From assembly GCA_964291505.2 (NCBI GenBank), contig OZ220199.1, positions 1,302,001-1,366,000 of the forward strand: a stretch of DNA of 64,000 nucleotides, written 5' to 3'. Made by a program: the position numbers and the translations under genes. The notes under the pieces are model-generated. The model saw nothing but the letters and a program-made list of their open reading frames with translations. It was not told the DNA's origin and did not search any database. Positions 1 to 7,925 of this stretch are shown piece after piece; the stretch's first letter is position 1, and the number at the start of each line of letters is the position of its first letter. Source of the DNA: Kistimonas sp964291505 (GTDB lineage Bacteria > Pseudomonadota > Gammaproteobacteria > Pseudomonadales > Endozoicomonadaceae).

Positions 1-900
1 ATTGGTCCCGGCAAACCCATTGATACCAGCCGATTCTTCGTCGTTTGCCTAAACAACCTGGGCGGCTGCCATGGCAGCACCGGCCCTACCAGTATCAACC
101 CGGAAACAGGCCGCCCCTGGGGGCCCACATTTCCGGTGGTCACCGTGGATGACTGGGTAGAAAGTCAGGCGCGCCTAGCTGACCAACTGGGCATCCAACA
201 GTGGGCAGCAGTGGTTGGCGGCAGCCTTGGCGGCATGCAGGTGTTGGAGTGGACAATCCGTTATCCGGAACGGCTCCGGTATGCGGTCGTTATCGCGTCA
301 GCACCGAAACTCTCTGCTCAGAATATTGCCTTTAATGAAGTCGCCCGCCGCGCCATCATGAGTGATGAAAACTTCCATGATGGTCATTATCAGGATCATG
401 GCGTCATCCCCAAGAATGGTTTGATGCTGGCACGAATGGTCGGTCATATCACCTATTTGTCTGATGACGCCATGGGCGCCAAGTTCGGCCGGGAACTCAA
501 ACAGGACAAAATCAATTTCGACTTTGGCGCCGAATTTCAGGTAGAAAGCTATCTGCGATACCAGGGCGAAGCGTTCTCTGGCCGTTTCGACGCTAACAGT
601 TATCTCCTGATGACCAAGGCGCTGGATTATTTCGACCCGGCAGCCCGGTTCAATCATGATCTGGTCAAAGCGCTCGAAGGGACCCAGGCCCGTTTCCTGG
701 TGTTGTCCTTTTCAACGGACTGGCGCTTTGCACCTGATCGTTCACGGGAAATCGTCAATGCGCTTCTGGCTGCGAAAAAACCCGTTTCCTATCTGGAAGT
801 AGACGCACCTCAAGGCCATGATGCCTTCCTGATGTCGATACCTCGCTACATGGATACCCTGAAAGCTTACCTGTGTCGTATCGCCGAGGAGGTCTGCTGA
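1..900 (+). CDS. metX: Homoserine O-acyltransferase MetX, 5'-truncated by the window
   Basis: This enzyme acylates the hydroxyl of L-homoserine, the first committed step of methionine synthesis, in the cytoplasm. It has the alpha/beta-hydrolase fold. The frame is open from base 1, so the N-terminus lies outside the window and an internal GTG/ATG should not be taken as its start. The nucleophile elbow GGSLGGMQ places the catalytic Ser at codon 75 of the fragment. The acid is in STDWRF (codon 240) and the His in GHDAFL (codon 273). Whether acetyl-CoA or succinyl-CoA is used cannot be told from these motifs; pseudomonad MetX enzymes often use succinyl-CoA. The gene overlaps metW by one base, as in Pseudomonas, where the two genes are co-transcribed. 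Confidence 0.95.
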   Translation: MGPGKPIDTSRFFVVCLNNLGGCHGSTGPTSINPETGRPWGPTFPVVTVDDWVESQARLADQLGIQQWAAVVGGSLGGMQVLEWTIRYPERLRYAVVIASAPKLSAQNIAFNEVARRAIMSDENFHDGHYQDHGVIPKNGLMLARMVGHITYLSDDAMGAKFGRELKQDKINFDFGAEFQVESYLRYQGEAFSGRFDANSYLLMTKALDYFDPAARFNHDLVKALEGTQARFLVLSFSTDWRFAPDRSREIVNALLAAKKPVSYLEVDAPQGHDAFLMSIPRYMDTLKAYLCRIAEEVC

Positions 901-1505
901 TGCGAAAGGACTTCGAACTCATCCAGCACTGGATCAAGCCGCAGAGCCGGGTACTCGATCTGGCCTGTGGTGATGGCGCCTTGCTGGACCAACTGACCCA
1001 CAGTCATGCCGTACAGGGCTATGGGCTGGAGATTAACCCGGATAATATCCAGGCCTGCATCACCAAGGGCGTCAACGTCATTGAGCAAAACCTAGATCAC
1101 GGTCTGAAGAACTTTGATGACAACACCTTTGATACCGTCATCATGACCCAGGCTCTCCAGGTGATGCGCTTTCCACACCTTGTTCTGGAAGAAATGCTGC
1201 GGGTCGGGAAGGAGTGTATTGTCACCTTTCCCAACTTCGGCCACTGGCGCTGCCGGACTCATCTTTCACTGAGAGGCAAGATGCCAGTCTCCAAGTTCAT
1301 GCCTTACACCTGGTATGACACCCCAAACATCCATTTCTGCACATTCCGGGATTTCGAGGATCTCTGCCGCAAGAGCAACCTGAAGATTCTCAACCGTCTG
1401 GTGGCCAACCGCGACCATGAAAGTCCGGCACTGGCCCGCGCCATGCCGAACCTGTTCGGCGAAATTGCGATCTATCACCTGTGTCGACACAACGAGGCTG
1501 CCTGA
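900..1505 (+). CDS. metW: Methionine biosynthesis protein MetW (methyltransferase fold)
   Basis: This is a 201-residue class I SAM-methyltransferase-like protein. The SAM-binding motif VLDLACGDGALL lies near residue 18-30. MetW always accompanies MetX in many proteobacteria and is thought to support homoserine acylation, but its exact chemistry is less settled than that of MetX. I place the start at ATG 900, which overlaps the metX stop (TGATG) and has a GAGGAGG ribosome site at about 887. A frame-matched start 27 bases upstream would lie inside metX and lacks such a site. The coupling implies translational linkage with metX. Confidence 0.93.
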   Translation: MRKDFELIQHWIKPQSRVLDLACGDGALLDQLTHSHAVQGYGLEINPDNIQACITKGVNVIEQNLDHGLKNFDDNTFDTVIMTQALQVMRFPHLVLEEMLRVGKECIVTFPNFGHWRCRTHLSLRGKMPVSKFMPYTWYDTPNIHFCTFRDFEDLCRKSNLKILNRLVANRDHESPALARAMPNLFGEIAIYHLCRHNEAA

Positions 1506-1945
1506 TGCGACCTGTACGTTCATCCCTGCTGTTCCTGTCTCTGCTCCTGTCCCTCAACACAGCGATTGCCAGTGAACCGGCATCGACAAAACGGTTCGGC
1601 GATTACGTAATTCATTACTCCCCATTCAACAGTACATTTGTGACACCCCAGGTCGCAAAGAGCTATGCTCTGACACGTGACAAACGTACCGGACTGGTCA
1701 ATATCGCCGTACACTACAAGGGCAAGCCAATTAAGGCAGCTATCAAAGGCGAGGCGGCCAACCTGTTACAACAGAAAGAAGCCCTGAGCTTCCGGTTGAT
1801 TGATGAGGGGGAAGCGGTCTACTACCTGGCGCCATTCCGTTTCACCAATGAAGAGCTGTTGCGGTTCACCGTGACGGTGACACCCGAGCAGGGGGACGGC
1901 GGCCCGATGACCGTCCGCTTCTCACGAACATTCTACGAAGGCTGA
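1505..1945 (+). CDS. DUF4426 family secreted protein
   Basis: This 146-residue protein has a clear N-terminal signal peptide (SSLLFLSLLLSLNTAIA, cleavage near residue 23), so it is exported. The mature part looks like a small beta-rich domain, with repeated alternating hydrophobic and polar stretches and no cysteines or obvious catalytic residues. The position directly after metW and before rdgB matches the Pseudomonas gene of the DUF4426 family, whose function is not known. The start at ATG 1505 overlaps the metW stop by one base, so the gene is likely translationally coupled to metW. Confidence 0.85.
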   Translation: MRPVRSSLLFLSLLLSLNTAIASEPASTKRFGDYVIHYSPFNSTFVTPQVAKSYALTRDKRTGLVNIAVHYKGKPIKAAIKGEAANLLQQKEALSFRLIDEGEAVYYLAPFRFTNEELLRFTVTVTPEQGDGGPMTVRFSRTFYEG

Positions 1946-1953
1946 CAGCATCC

Positions 1954-2556
1954 ATGTCCTCAGAGATTCGACAGATCGTCCTCGCCACTGGCAATCATGG
2001 CAAGCTGGCGGAATTCCAGCACCTGCTGGGCGCCCACAACATCAAGATGCTGACCCAGAAACAGTTCGGGGTCACAGGTGTGGAAGAGACCGGGCTGACG
2101 TTTGTCGAAAATGCAATTCTCAAGGCACGGGCGGCGGCGGAAGCATCTGGCATGCCAGTCATTGCTGACGATTCTGGCCTGGAAGTCGATGCCTTGAATG
2201 GTGCGCCTGGCATCTACTCCAGTCGCTATTCTGGTGAGAATGCCTCGGATGCGGACAATATTGAAAAGCTGCTCAAAGCACTTCAGGGCCTGTCGGTCTC
2301 TGAGCGGACAGCACGCTTCCAGTGCCTGCTGGTCTACCTGCGTCATGCCAATGACCCGACCCCGCTGATCTGCCAGGGCACCTGGGAAGGCTATATCATC
2401 GAAGAACCCCGGGGCGACCACGGGTTTGGTTATGATCCGGTCTTCTTCGTGCCCGGCATGCATAGCACGGCAGCCGAACTGACACCGGAGCAGAAAAACA
2501 GCCAAAGCCACCGCGCGATGGCCATGCGACAACTGGCAGAAAAGCTCACCGCATAA
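1954..2556 (+). CDS. rdgB: XTP/dITP diphosphatase (RdgB/HAM1 family)
   Basis: RdgB hydrolyses non-canonical purine triphosphates (dITP, XTP) to monophosphates and pyrophosphate, keeping deaminated bases out of DNA and RNA. The 200-residue length is normal for the family. Visible signatures are the N-terminal VLATGNHGKLAEF motif that binds the nucleotide, the central ADDSGLEVDALNGAPGIYSSR block with the metal-binding acidic residues, and GFGYDPVFF near residue 150. It lies 8 bases after the DUF4426 gene and is probably in the same operon, ahead of hemW as in pseudomonads. Confidence 0.95.
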   Translation: MSSEIRQIVLATGNHGKLAEFQHLLGAHNIKMLTQKQFGVTGVEETGLTFVENAILKARAAAEASGMPVIADDSGLEVDALNGAPGIYSSRYSGENASDADNIEKLLKALQGLSVSERTARFQCLLVYLRHANDPTPLICQGTWEGYIIEEPRGDHGFGYDPVFFVPGMHSTAAELTPEQKNSQSHRAMAMRQLAEKLTA

Positions 2557-2619
2557 TCCTCTGCGCACGCTGGTCATGGAGTCCGGCGTGCCCGTCCCTT
2601 ATGATTCCAGATCCTGTTA

Positions 2620-3774
2620 TTGCTGGCGGTAACCAATTTGCTGACCCTTCCTCCTCTCAGTCTCTACGTTCATGTTCCCTGGTGCATCCAGAAATGTCCC
2701 TACTGCGACTTCAACTCCCATACAGCCAAAGGCGAGCTGCCGGAAAGAGACTATGTAAACGCCCTGCTACAGGACTTTGAAACCTCTCTGGATGCGATTC
2801 AGGGCAGAAAACTACACAGTATCTTCATTGGTGGTGGCACCCCGAGTCTGCTGTCCCCCAGTGCTTATGAACGGCTGTTTGCCGGGCTTCGCCAGCATAC
2901 CGAGTTCAGCGACGATATCGAAATCACCCTGGAAGCGAACCCGGGTACCTTTGAGCAGGATAAGTTCACCGGATTCCGACACACCGGCATCAACCGACTG
3001 TCTATCGGTATCCAGAGTTTCCAGGATGAGAAGCTGAAAAAGCTTGGCCGTATTCATCATGGCGAGGAAGCCCAACGCGCTGTGGGGATGGCATTTGCCG
3101 CCGGCTTTACCAATATCAACCTGGATTTGATGCACGGCCTGCCCAATCAAAGCCTGGACGACGCCCTCCTTGATCTGAAGACCGCCATTGCGCTCAAGCC
3201 GACGCATCTCTCGTGGTACCAGCTGACCATTGAACCCAATACCGTCTTTTACTCAAGACCGCCGGTCTTGCCGGAAGATGATGCCCTTTGGGATATTCAG
3301 GAAGCAGGTCAGGCACTGCTTGCTGAATCCGGCTACCAGCAGTATGAAATTTCCGCTTACAGCCAACCCGGTCGCCAATCCAGGCACAACCTGAATTACT
3401 GGCAATTTGGCGATTACATCGGTATCGGCGCCGGCGCCCATAGCAAGCTCACCCTGCTGGAAGAGGGTACAATCCTGAGAAACTGGAAAACCCGGTTACC
3501 GGCGGGTTACCTTAATCCTGCCAAGCCCTTTGAAGCCGGACATAGAACGCTGGCCGAAGAGGATCTGCCCCTTGAATTTATGATGAATGCCCTGCGGCTG
3601 AATGATGGCGTTGATCTCTCCTCTTTCAATCAACGAACCGGTTTATCCCTGCCCTCAATTGCAGATGCGGTGAAAGAAGCACAACACCAGAATTTGATGT
3701 CCACGGATAATCAAAGACTTCAACCAACTCAGAAAGGCAGCCTGTTTCTAAACGATATTCTATCCCTGTTCTAA
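2620..3774 (+). CDS. hemW: Radical SAM heme chaperone HemW
   Basis: HemW is a radical-SAM-family protein related to coproporphyrinogen dehydrogenase HemN but acts as a heme chaperone. The cluster-binding CIQKCPYC motif lies near residue 22, followed by IFIGGGTPSLL and the SIGIQSFQDEKL block. No in-frame ATG is available. The likely starts are TTG 2620 (384 residues) or TTG 2638 (378 residues, giving the usual short N-terminus before PLSLYVHVPWC). The second fits family length better. The gene follows rdgB after a 63-base gap. Databases often mislabel this family as oxygen-independent coproporphyrinogen oxidase. Confidence 0.92.
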   Translation: MLAVTNLLTLPPLSLYVHVPWCIQKCPYCDFNSHTAKGELPERDYVNALLQDFETSLDAIQGRKLHSIFIGGGTPSLLSPSAYERLFAGLRQHTEFSDDIEITLEANPGTFEQDKFTGFRHTGINRLSIGIQSFQDEKLKKLGRIHHGEEAQRAVGMAFAAGFTNINLDLMHGLPNQSLDDALLDLKTAIALKPTHLSWYQLTIEPNTVFYSRPPVLPEDDALWDIQEAGQALLAESGYQQYEISAYSQPGRQSRHNLNYWQFGDYIGIGAGAHSKLTLLEEGTILRNWKTRLPAGYLNPAKPFEAGHRTLAEEDLPLEFMMNALRLNDGVDLSSFNQRTGLSLPSIADAVKEAQHQNLMSTDNQRLQPTQKGSLFLNDILSLF

Positions 3775-3913
3775 GCACAGAAACCAAAGTAAAAGAGGAT
3801 TGGAAACTTTTACATTGCTACCCATATCGTTAGCTGCTTGCCAGCTTTGCATAGTGCTCCACTAACAGAACATTCGTCCTGTCTGTGACAGTGGTGATTT
3901 TCGCTCCAGTCTG

Positions 3914-4771
3914 TCAGGAAATAAATGATTGGGGCAATTCAATTTCAACAGAAACTGGCAAATGATCGGATAATGCAAAATCCAGCACCCCATAGTCTCG
4001 AACATGCAGGGTGGGACTAAGAAAAATATGATCCAGAGACTTACGGGGGCGCCAACTGGGAAAGGTATTGTCGTCCCATAATGCAGGCCGTAAATCGCAC
4101 CCTTTCAGCGGTGAATGTCCCATCAATTGTTCTGCATGGGTATTCATATCCCCCATCAGAATCACATGCTCACACCCTTCTATCAGGTCACGGATATAAG
4201 CCAGCTGATTGTTCCGGGTGCGTTGGCTCAAGGCCAGATGCATCATGACCACCAGCAGTGGATTCTCCACTGACCCCAGCCGCGTCACTATCGCTCCACG
4301 ACCAGGCAGTAAACCTGGCAGCTTATGGTCTTCAAGATCCAGCGGTTCCTGCCGTGTCAGAAGACCATTGCTATGCTGGGCGATCCGTCCCAGATTACGG
4401 TTTAATTGCTGATACCAATAGGGGAAACGGGCACGATGGGCCAGGTATTCAATCTGGTTGATAAACCCGCTGCGCAAACTGCCGCCATCCGCTTCCTGAA
4501 TAGCGACAATATCGTAGGGGCTGATCAGACGGGCAATCTGGTCAAGGTTGGTGACACGAGCCGAGGTCGGCAGGATATGCTGCCAGCTGCGGGTAAGGTA
4601 GTGACGATACTGCTGGGTATTAATGCCCACCTGGATATTAAAACTCAGCAGTTTGATGGTGTTCCGGGCCGCATCCTGAACGGAATCATCAAAGCTGGCG
4701 GAAACCACCTGCCCCTGATGAAAACCACGACCTGTCTTGTGATGGGCCAGTAGCCCGCGGATAGCATTCAA
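3914..4771 (-). CDS. Endonuclease/exonuclease/phosphatase family protein
   Basis: This 285-residue protein belongs to the DNase I/ExoIII-like metal-dependent phosphoesterase superfamily. The signatures appear in order: LLSFNIQVG near residue 42, the metal-binding acidic residue in IQEADGG, MGDMNTH in the middle, and the C-terminal LDHIFLSP and LSDHLPVSVEIE with the catalytic Asp-His. The substrate is unknown. No clear signal peptide is seen. It lies immediately downstream of dsbA on the same strand, an arrangement shared with Pseudomonas, so co-transcription is likely. The N-terminal 35 residues are poorly conserved-looking and the true start may be internal. Confidence 0.85.
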   Translation of the reverse strand: MNAIRGLLAHHKTGRGFHQGQVVSASFDDSVQDAARNTIKLLSFNIQVGINTQQYRHYLTRSWQHILPTSARVTNLDQIARLISPYDIVAIQEADGGSLRSGFINQIEYLAHRARFPYWYQQLNRNLGRIAQHSNGLLTRQEPLDLEDHKLPGLLPGRGAIVTRLGSVENPLLVVMMHLALSQRTRNNQLAYIRDLIEGCEHVILMGDMNTHAEQLMGHSPLKGCDLRPALWDDNTFPSWRPRKSLDHIFLSPTLHVRDYGVLDFALSDHLPVSVEIELPQSFIS

Positions 4772-4827
4772 CGACTTTACCTGCGTCTGTACGGCACCCG
4801 GAACACACCAGAATCAGAAAACCGGGT

Positions 4828-5490
4828 TTAACCGGCGGTAGCGGCTTTCTGCTTTGGCGCCTTTTCCCGGCGAACCTTCTCTACCAGTGCATCGGCGACC
4901 TTGAGCATTTCCTCTAGTCCGCCGGCAGATTGTGGATCTACCACATAGCGTCCGTCGATAATCAGGGCAGGTACTCCCATCAACTGGGCGCCCCGGACTT
5001 TAGCATACGCTTTCTGGGACTGGTTGCGTACACCGAATGAGTCATAGGTCTTCAGGAATGTCTCCTTGTTGACCTTGAAGTGCTCATTCAGGAAATCCGC
5101 CATGTCAGCCGGCTTGTCCAGCCGCTTGCCTTCCTTCTGGACGGCTTCAAAAATGGCAGTATTGGCGGTCTCATCCAACCCCATTTCTTCTAAAGTGTAG
5201 AAAAACTGGGCATGTGGTTGCCAAGGGCGACCAAAAATAACCGGCGTTTTCACCACATCCACATCCGCTGACAGCGTTTTTTTCCAGGCAGGGATCAGCT
5301 TTTCCAGGTCGTAGCAGTGGGGGCAGCCATACCAGAAGATGGTATCGACTTCGATTTTTCCGTCAGATTGCTCAACTGACACCGCTTCTTTCAGCACTTT
5401 ATATTGCTGGCCAGCCCGGTACTCATCAGCCTGAGCCTGAACAACCACCAACCCGATGGCCATGATAAGCCCACATAACAGCTTTCGCAT
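4828..5490 (-). CDS. dsbA: Thiol:disulfide interchange protein DsbA
   Basis: DsbA is the periplasmic oxidase that introduces disulfides into exported proteins. The 220-residue product has a signal peptide (LLCGLIMAIGLVVVQAQA), a thioredoxin fold with the CPHC active site in WYGCPHCYDLEK at about residue 50, and the cis-proline loop GVPALIIDGRY near residue 180. I use the ATG at 5490, which has GGAGAG just upstream. A longer frame starting at 5514 would add eight residues ahead of the signal sequence. Linkage to cytochromes c4/c5 and engB is conserved with Pseudomonas. Confidence 0.95.
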   Translation of the reverse strand: MRKLLCGLIMAIGLVVVQAQADEYRAGQQYKVLKEAVSVEQSDGKIEVDTIFWYGCPHCYDLEKLIPAWKKTLSADVDVVKTPVIFGRPWQPHAQFFYTLEEMGLDETANTAIFEAVQKEGKRLDKPADMADFLNEHFKVNKETFLKTYDSFGVRNQSQKAYAKVRGAQLMGVPALIIDGRYVVDPQSAGGLEEMLKVADALVEKVRREKAPKQKAATAG

Positions 5491-5736
5491 ACGACTCTCC
5501 ACTGCTCCAAACATGATTATTTATGCGTGTTCTATATAGCAAAAAGAAATATTCGGAAGTATTGGTATTGGCACCTGTTGAACTGATTCAGACAACCCCA
5601 CTCAGTCTGCCACCACCTCCGTCCACAATAGACAAACTTTCAAAACAATAGTGCCGTATCCCGTGAATAAACAGGAATCAGGATTTTATGGGCAGGATGG
5701 AGTGCTCATATTGAGTGATGAGAGGAATATCAGCTA

Positions 5737-5761
5737 CAAAAAAGGCGGCTATTAAGCCGCC
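5737..5761 (-). terminator. Rho-independent terminator after cytochrome c4 gene
   Basis: A 7-bp GC stem (GGCGGCT/AGCCGCC, 5744-5761) with loop ATTA is followed on the minus strand by a run of seven T. It lies 21 bases past the cytochrome c4 stop. The rest of 5491-5736, upstream of dsbA, shows no gene and presumably carries the dsbA promoter. Confidence 0.85.
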
Positions 5762-5781
5762 TTTCTGGATCAACCGAAAGA

Positions 5782-6390
5782 TCAGTGCAGACCATTGATA
5801 TAGCTGGCCAACGCATCGATTTCCTTGTTGCTGAGTTTCTCTGCGATGGTGCGCATGATCTTGGTCTCCCCATCATTCACACGGTCACCTTCACGGAAAT
5901 CACGCAGCGTCTTACCGATGTAATCCGGATGCTGACCGGACAGTAACGGGAACTTCGCCAGACTATTGCCCTTACCGGTCGGAGAATGGCAACTGGAGCA
6001 GGCTGGAATGCCTCGATCCACATCACCACCACGATACAATTTCTCACCCAGAGCGATATGCTTCGGATCTACCTGACCCACACTGACGGCCTGACTGGCG
6101 TAGAAAGCTGAAATATCGGCAATATCCTGATCAGACAGGTTATCCACCATGCCGGTCATCTCCAGCACCTTACGCTCACCGGACTTGATATCCTGGATCT
6201 GCTTGATCAGGTATCCCTCGCCCTGGCCAGCCAATTTAGGAAAATTCGGCGCCATGCTGTTACCGGTCGGCCCATGACAGGCCGTACAGACCGCGATTTT
6301 TTCCTTGCCAGCCTGCGGATCCCCACTACCCGCCTGCACGACACCCGATACCCCCAGAGACACCACAAGACTCAGAATGATTTTTTTCAT
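5782..6390 (-). CDS. Diheme cytochrome c4
   Basis: This 202-residue periplasmic protein has a signal peptide (IILSLVVSLGVSGVVQA) and two cytochrome c domains with heme-binding CTACH (about residue 35) and CSSCH (about residue 130). Each is followed by a likely axial Met (NSMAPNFPKLAGQ in the first half, ETKIMRTIA in the second). This is the layout of cytochrome c4, a high-potential electron donor to terminal oxidases. It could feed the caa3-like oxidase encoded at 30810-35154, although that oxidase carries its own heme c domain. It follows the cytochrome c5 gene on the same strand, 54 bases downstream of its stop, so the two probably share a transcript. Confidence 0.93.
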   Translation of the reverse strand: MKKIILSLVVSLGVSGVVQAGSGDPQAGKEKIAVCTACHGPTGNSMAPNFPKLAGQGEGYLIKQIQDIKSGERKVLEMTGMVDNLSDQDIADISAFYASQAVSVGQVDPKHIALGEKLYRGGDVDRGIPACSSCHSPTGKGNSLAKFPLLSGQHPDYIGKTLRDFREGDRVNDGETKIMRTIAEKLSNKEIDALASYINGLH

Positions 6391-6444
6391 AGCAAACCCA
6401 GCTTTTCGGCTAATCCAGCGCGTTACCGTTCTGTATTCAGAGAT

Positions 6445-6747
6445 CTATTGCCCAGACATATAGCGGATTACCGCCTCATAATCCTCGGCTGTGCAATCCA
6501 TACACATACCTTTTGGAGGCATCGCCCCCTTGCCCTGGACGACGCTGTTGACCAGCGTTTCCATTGGCAGCTGCAGCCGGGCCTCCCAGTCAGCCGCATT
6601 GCCCTTGCGGGGCGCCGCAGCCACACCCGTGTCATGACAGATTTTACAGGCTTTCTGGTATACGGATTCCGGAGTCTGTCCGGCAACCGTCACCTGGGAC
6701 ATCAGGCCGGCTGCGATCAGCAGAACGCTTCTGGTTAGTATTTTCAT
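6445..6747 (-). CDS. Cytochrome c5 family protein
   Basis: This 100-residue exported monoheme cytochrome c has a signal peptide (ILTRSVLLIAAGLMSQVTVAG), then one heme site CKICH at about residue 38 and a likely Met ligand in GAMPPKGMCMDC near the C-terminus. The extra Cys pair in CMDC is typical of cytochrome c5. The start at ATG 6747 removes a 25-residue polar stretch that would otherwise precede the signal peptide. It is divergent from engB and lies upstream of the cytochrome c4 gene, which is the Pseudomonas gene order. Confidence 0.9.
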   Translation of the reverse strand: MKILTRSVLLIAAGLMSQVTVAGQTPESVYQKACKICHDTGVAAAPRKGNAADWEARLQLPMETLVNSVVQGKGAMPPKGMCMDCTAEDYEAVIRYMSGQ

Positions 6748-6987
6748 ATCCGCCTCATCAGACAGCGAAATCCGGTTCTGTCCTTTGTCATGCGAGGCAT
6801 GAACAGGCTGCTTTTCCGTCATTCACTGCAGTGCAATACCTTTATCGTTGTGATTGAGCTTATGACTGGCTCGCACTATAGCTGAGCAGTATATACTATC
6901 GCCTCTGCAATCAGAACACGGTAATCCGCCTCCGAACCGATTGCAGGCAGTCAATTAACCGATTTTCACCGTAAATGAGTTCTTTTC

Positions 6988-7611
6988 ATGTCTGAACAGA
7001 TGACCGGCCTTAACTACCGTATCACACGGTACGAGACCAGCGCCGCCCGGCTGGATCAGTGTCCTGCCGATACCGGCCGTGAAGTTGCCTTCGCCGGTCG
7101 CTCCAACGCCGGGAAGTCCAGCGCCCTGAATACCCTGACTGGCTCCAGCAGTCTGGCGCGCACCAGTAAGACGCCGGGCCGCACCCAGTTGATTAATTTC
7201 TTCCCTATTGACGAGGAACACCGCCTGGTCGACCTGCCCGGCTACGGCTACGCCAAGGTGCCCGTCGCCATGAAGCAGGACTGGCAGAAACACCTCGGCG
7301 AATACCTGGAGAAACGTCAGAGTCTGGTTGGTGTGGTGTTATTGATGGATATCCGCCATCCCATGAAGGAATTCGACCAGATCATGCTGGACTGGGCCCG
7401 GGATAGCCAGATGCCCATCCATATCCTGCTGACAAAGGCGGATAAACTGAAATTCGGCGCCGCCAAGAGCACCCTGATCAAAATCCGTAATGATTTGAAA
7501 GAGTGGGGCGACCAGCTCAGCATTCAGCTGTTTTCCTCCCTGAAGCGCACCGGCGTTGACGAACTGTCCGCCCGCTTGGATTCCTGGCTGCTGGCCGAAG
7601 ACGGCGCATAA
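6988..7611 (+). CDS. engB: Ribosome biogenesis GTPase EngB (YihA/YsxC)
   Basis: EngB is an essential Ras-like GTPase needed for late assembly of the large ribosomal subunit. All GTPase motifs are present: G1 GRSNAGKSS near residue 36, G2/switch TPGRTQ, G3 DLPGYGYA near residue 80, G4 TKADKL near residue 150. The 207-residue length fits. The start is ATG 6988, with ATG 7000 as an alternative. In enterobacteria and pseudomonads engB and polA flank a regulatory sRNA (Spot 42 or ErsA). Here the same interval has been expanded (7612-10264). Confidence 0.96.
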   Translation: MSEQMTGLNYRITRYETSAARLDQCPADTGREVAFAGRSNAGKSSALNTLTGSSSLARTSKTPGRTQLINFFPIDEEHRLVDLPGYGYAKVPVAMKQDWQKHLGEYLEKRQSLVGVVLLMDIRHPMKEFDQIMLDWARDSQMPIHILLTKADKLKFGAAKSTLIKIRNDLKEWGDQLSIQLFSSLKRTGVDELSARLDSWLLAEDGA

Positions 7612-7626
7612 TGCCTGATACCAAAT

Positions 7627-7750
7627 AAAAAAAGCTCCGGCCTCCTGGAACGGATGAGCCGGAGCAAACGTCGGAGCTCCGATAACCGACGGTATGATGC
7701 AATACCCGTGATGGATCATCACATGGGGGGGTGATGTTCACAGGCATTAC
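7627..7750 (-). ncRNA. Candidate sRNA next to engB (third unit of the engB-polA cluster)
   Basis: A minus-strand unit of about 124 nt is predicted between a sigma-E-like promoter (7757-7783) and a strong terminator. The terminator has an 8-bp stem GCTCCGGC/GCCGGAGC (7634-7641 with 7658-7665) followed by U7 (7633-7627). Its last bases, ATAAAAAAAGC read on the plus strand, match the other two units exactly. Inside are a second hairpin (CGTCGG with CCGACG), the inverted repeat GTGATG-GAT-CATCAC and a run of seven C. Location and strand match ErsA/Spot 42. The transcription start is estimated from the promoter. Alternatively, only the terminator may be real. Confidence 0.5.
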
Positions 7751-7756
7751 AATGGT

Positions 7757-7783
7757 TTTGACCATCACAACAAACCATGGTTC
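7757..7783 (-). promoter_or_regulatory. Sigma-E/AlgU-like promoter for sRNA candidate at 7627-7750
   Basis: On the minus strand GAACCA (7778-7783, preceded by GGG) is separated by 16 bases from TCAAA (7757-7761). The extracytoplasmic sigma-E/AlgU consensus is GGAACTT, 16-17 bases, TCTGA or TCAAA. The -35 is weaker than in the two neighbouring units. The remaining plus-strand part of 7784-7925 is the leader of the downstream hydrolase gene. Confidence 0.45.
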
Positions 7784-7925
7784 CCCGCCTACAATGGCAG
7801 AAGTCAATGCAATCTGAAGCCTTATAAGAAAACGAAATGAATAATTCCTGACAACTATTTATGAACTGCCACTCCAAACAGCTGCCTAATTAATATTCAT
7901 TCAAGCATTGGAGGACGGCGATAAA

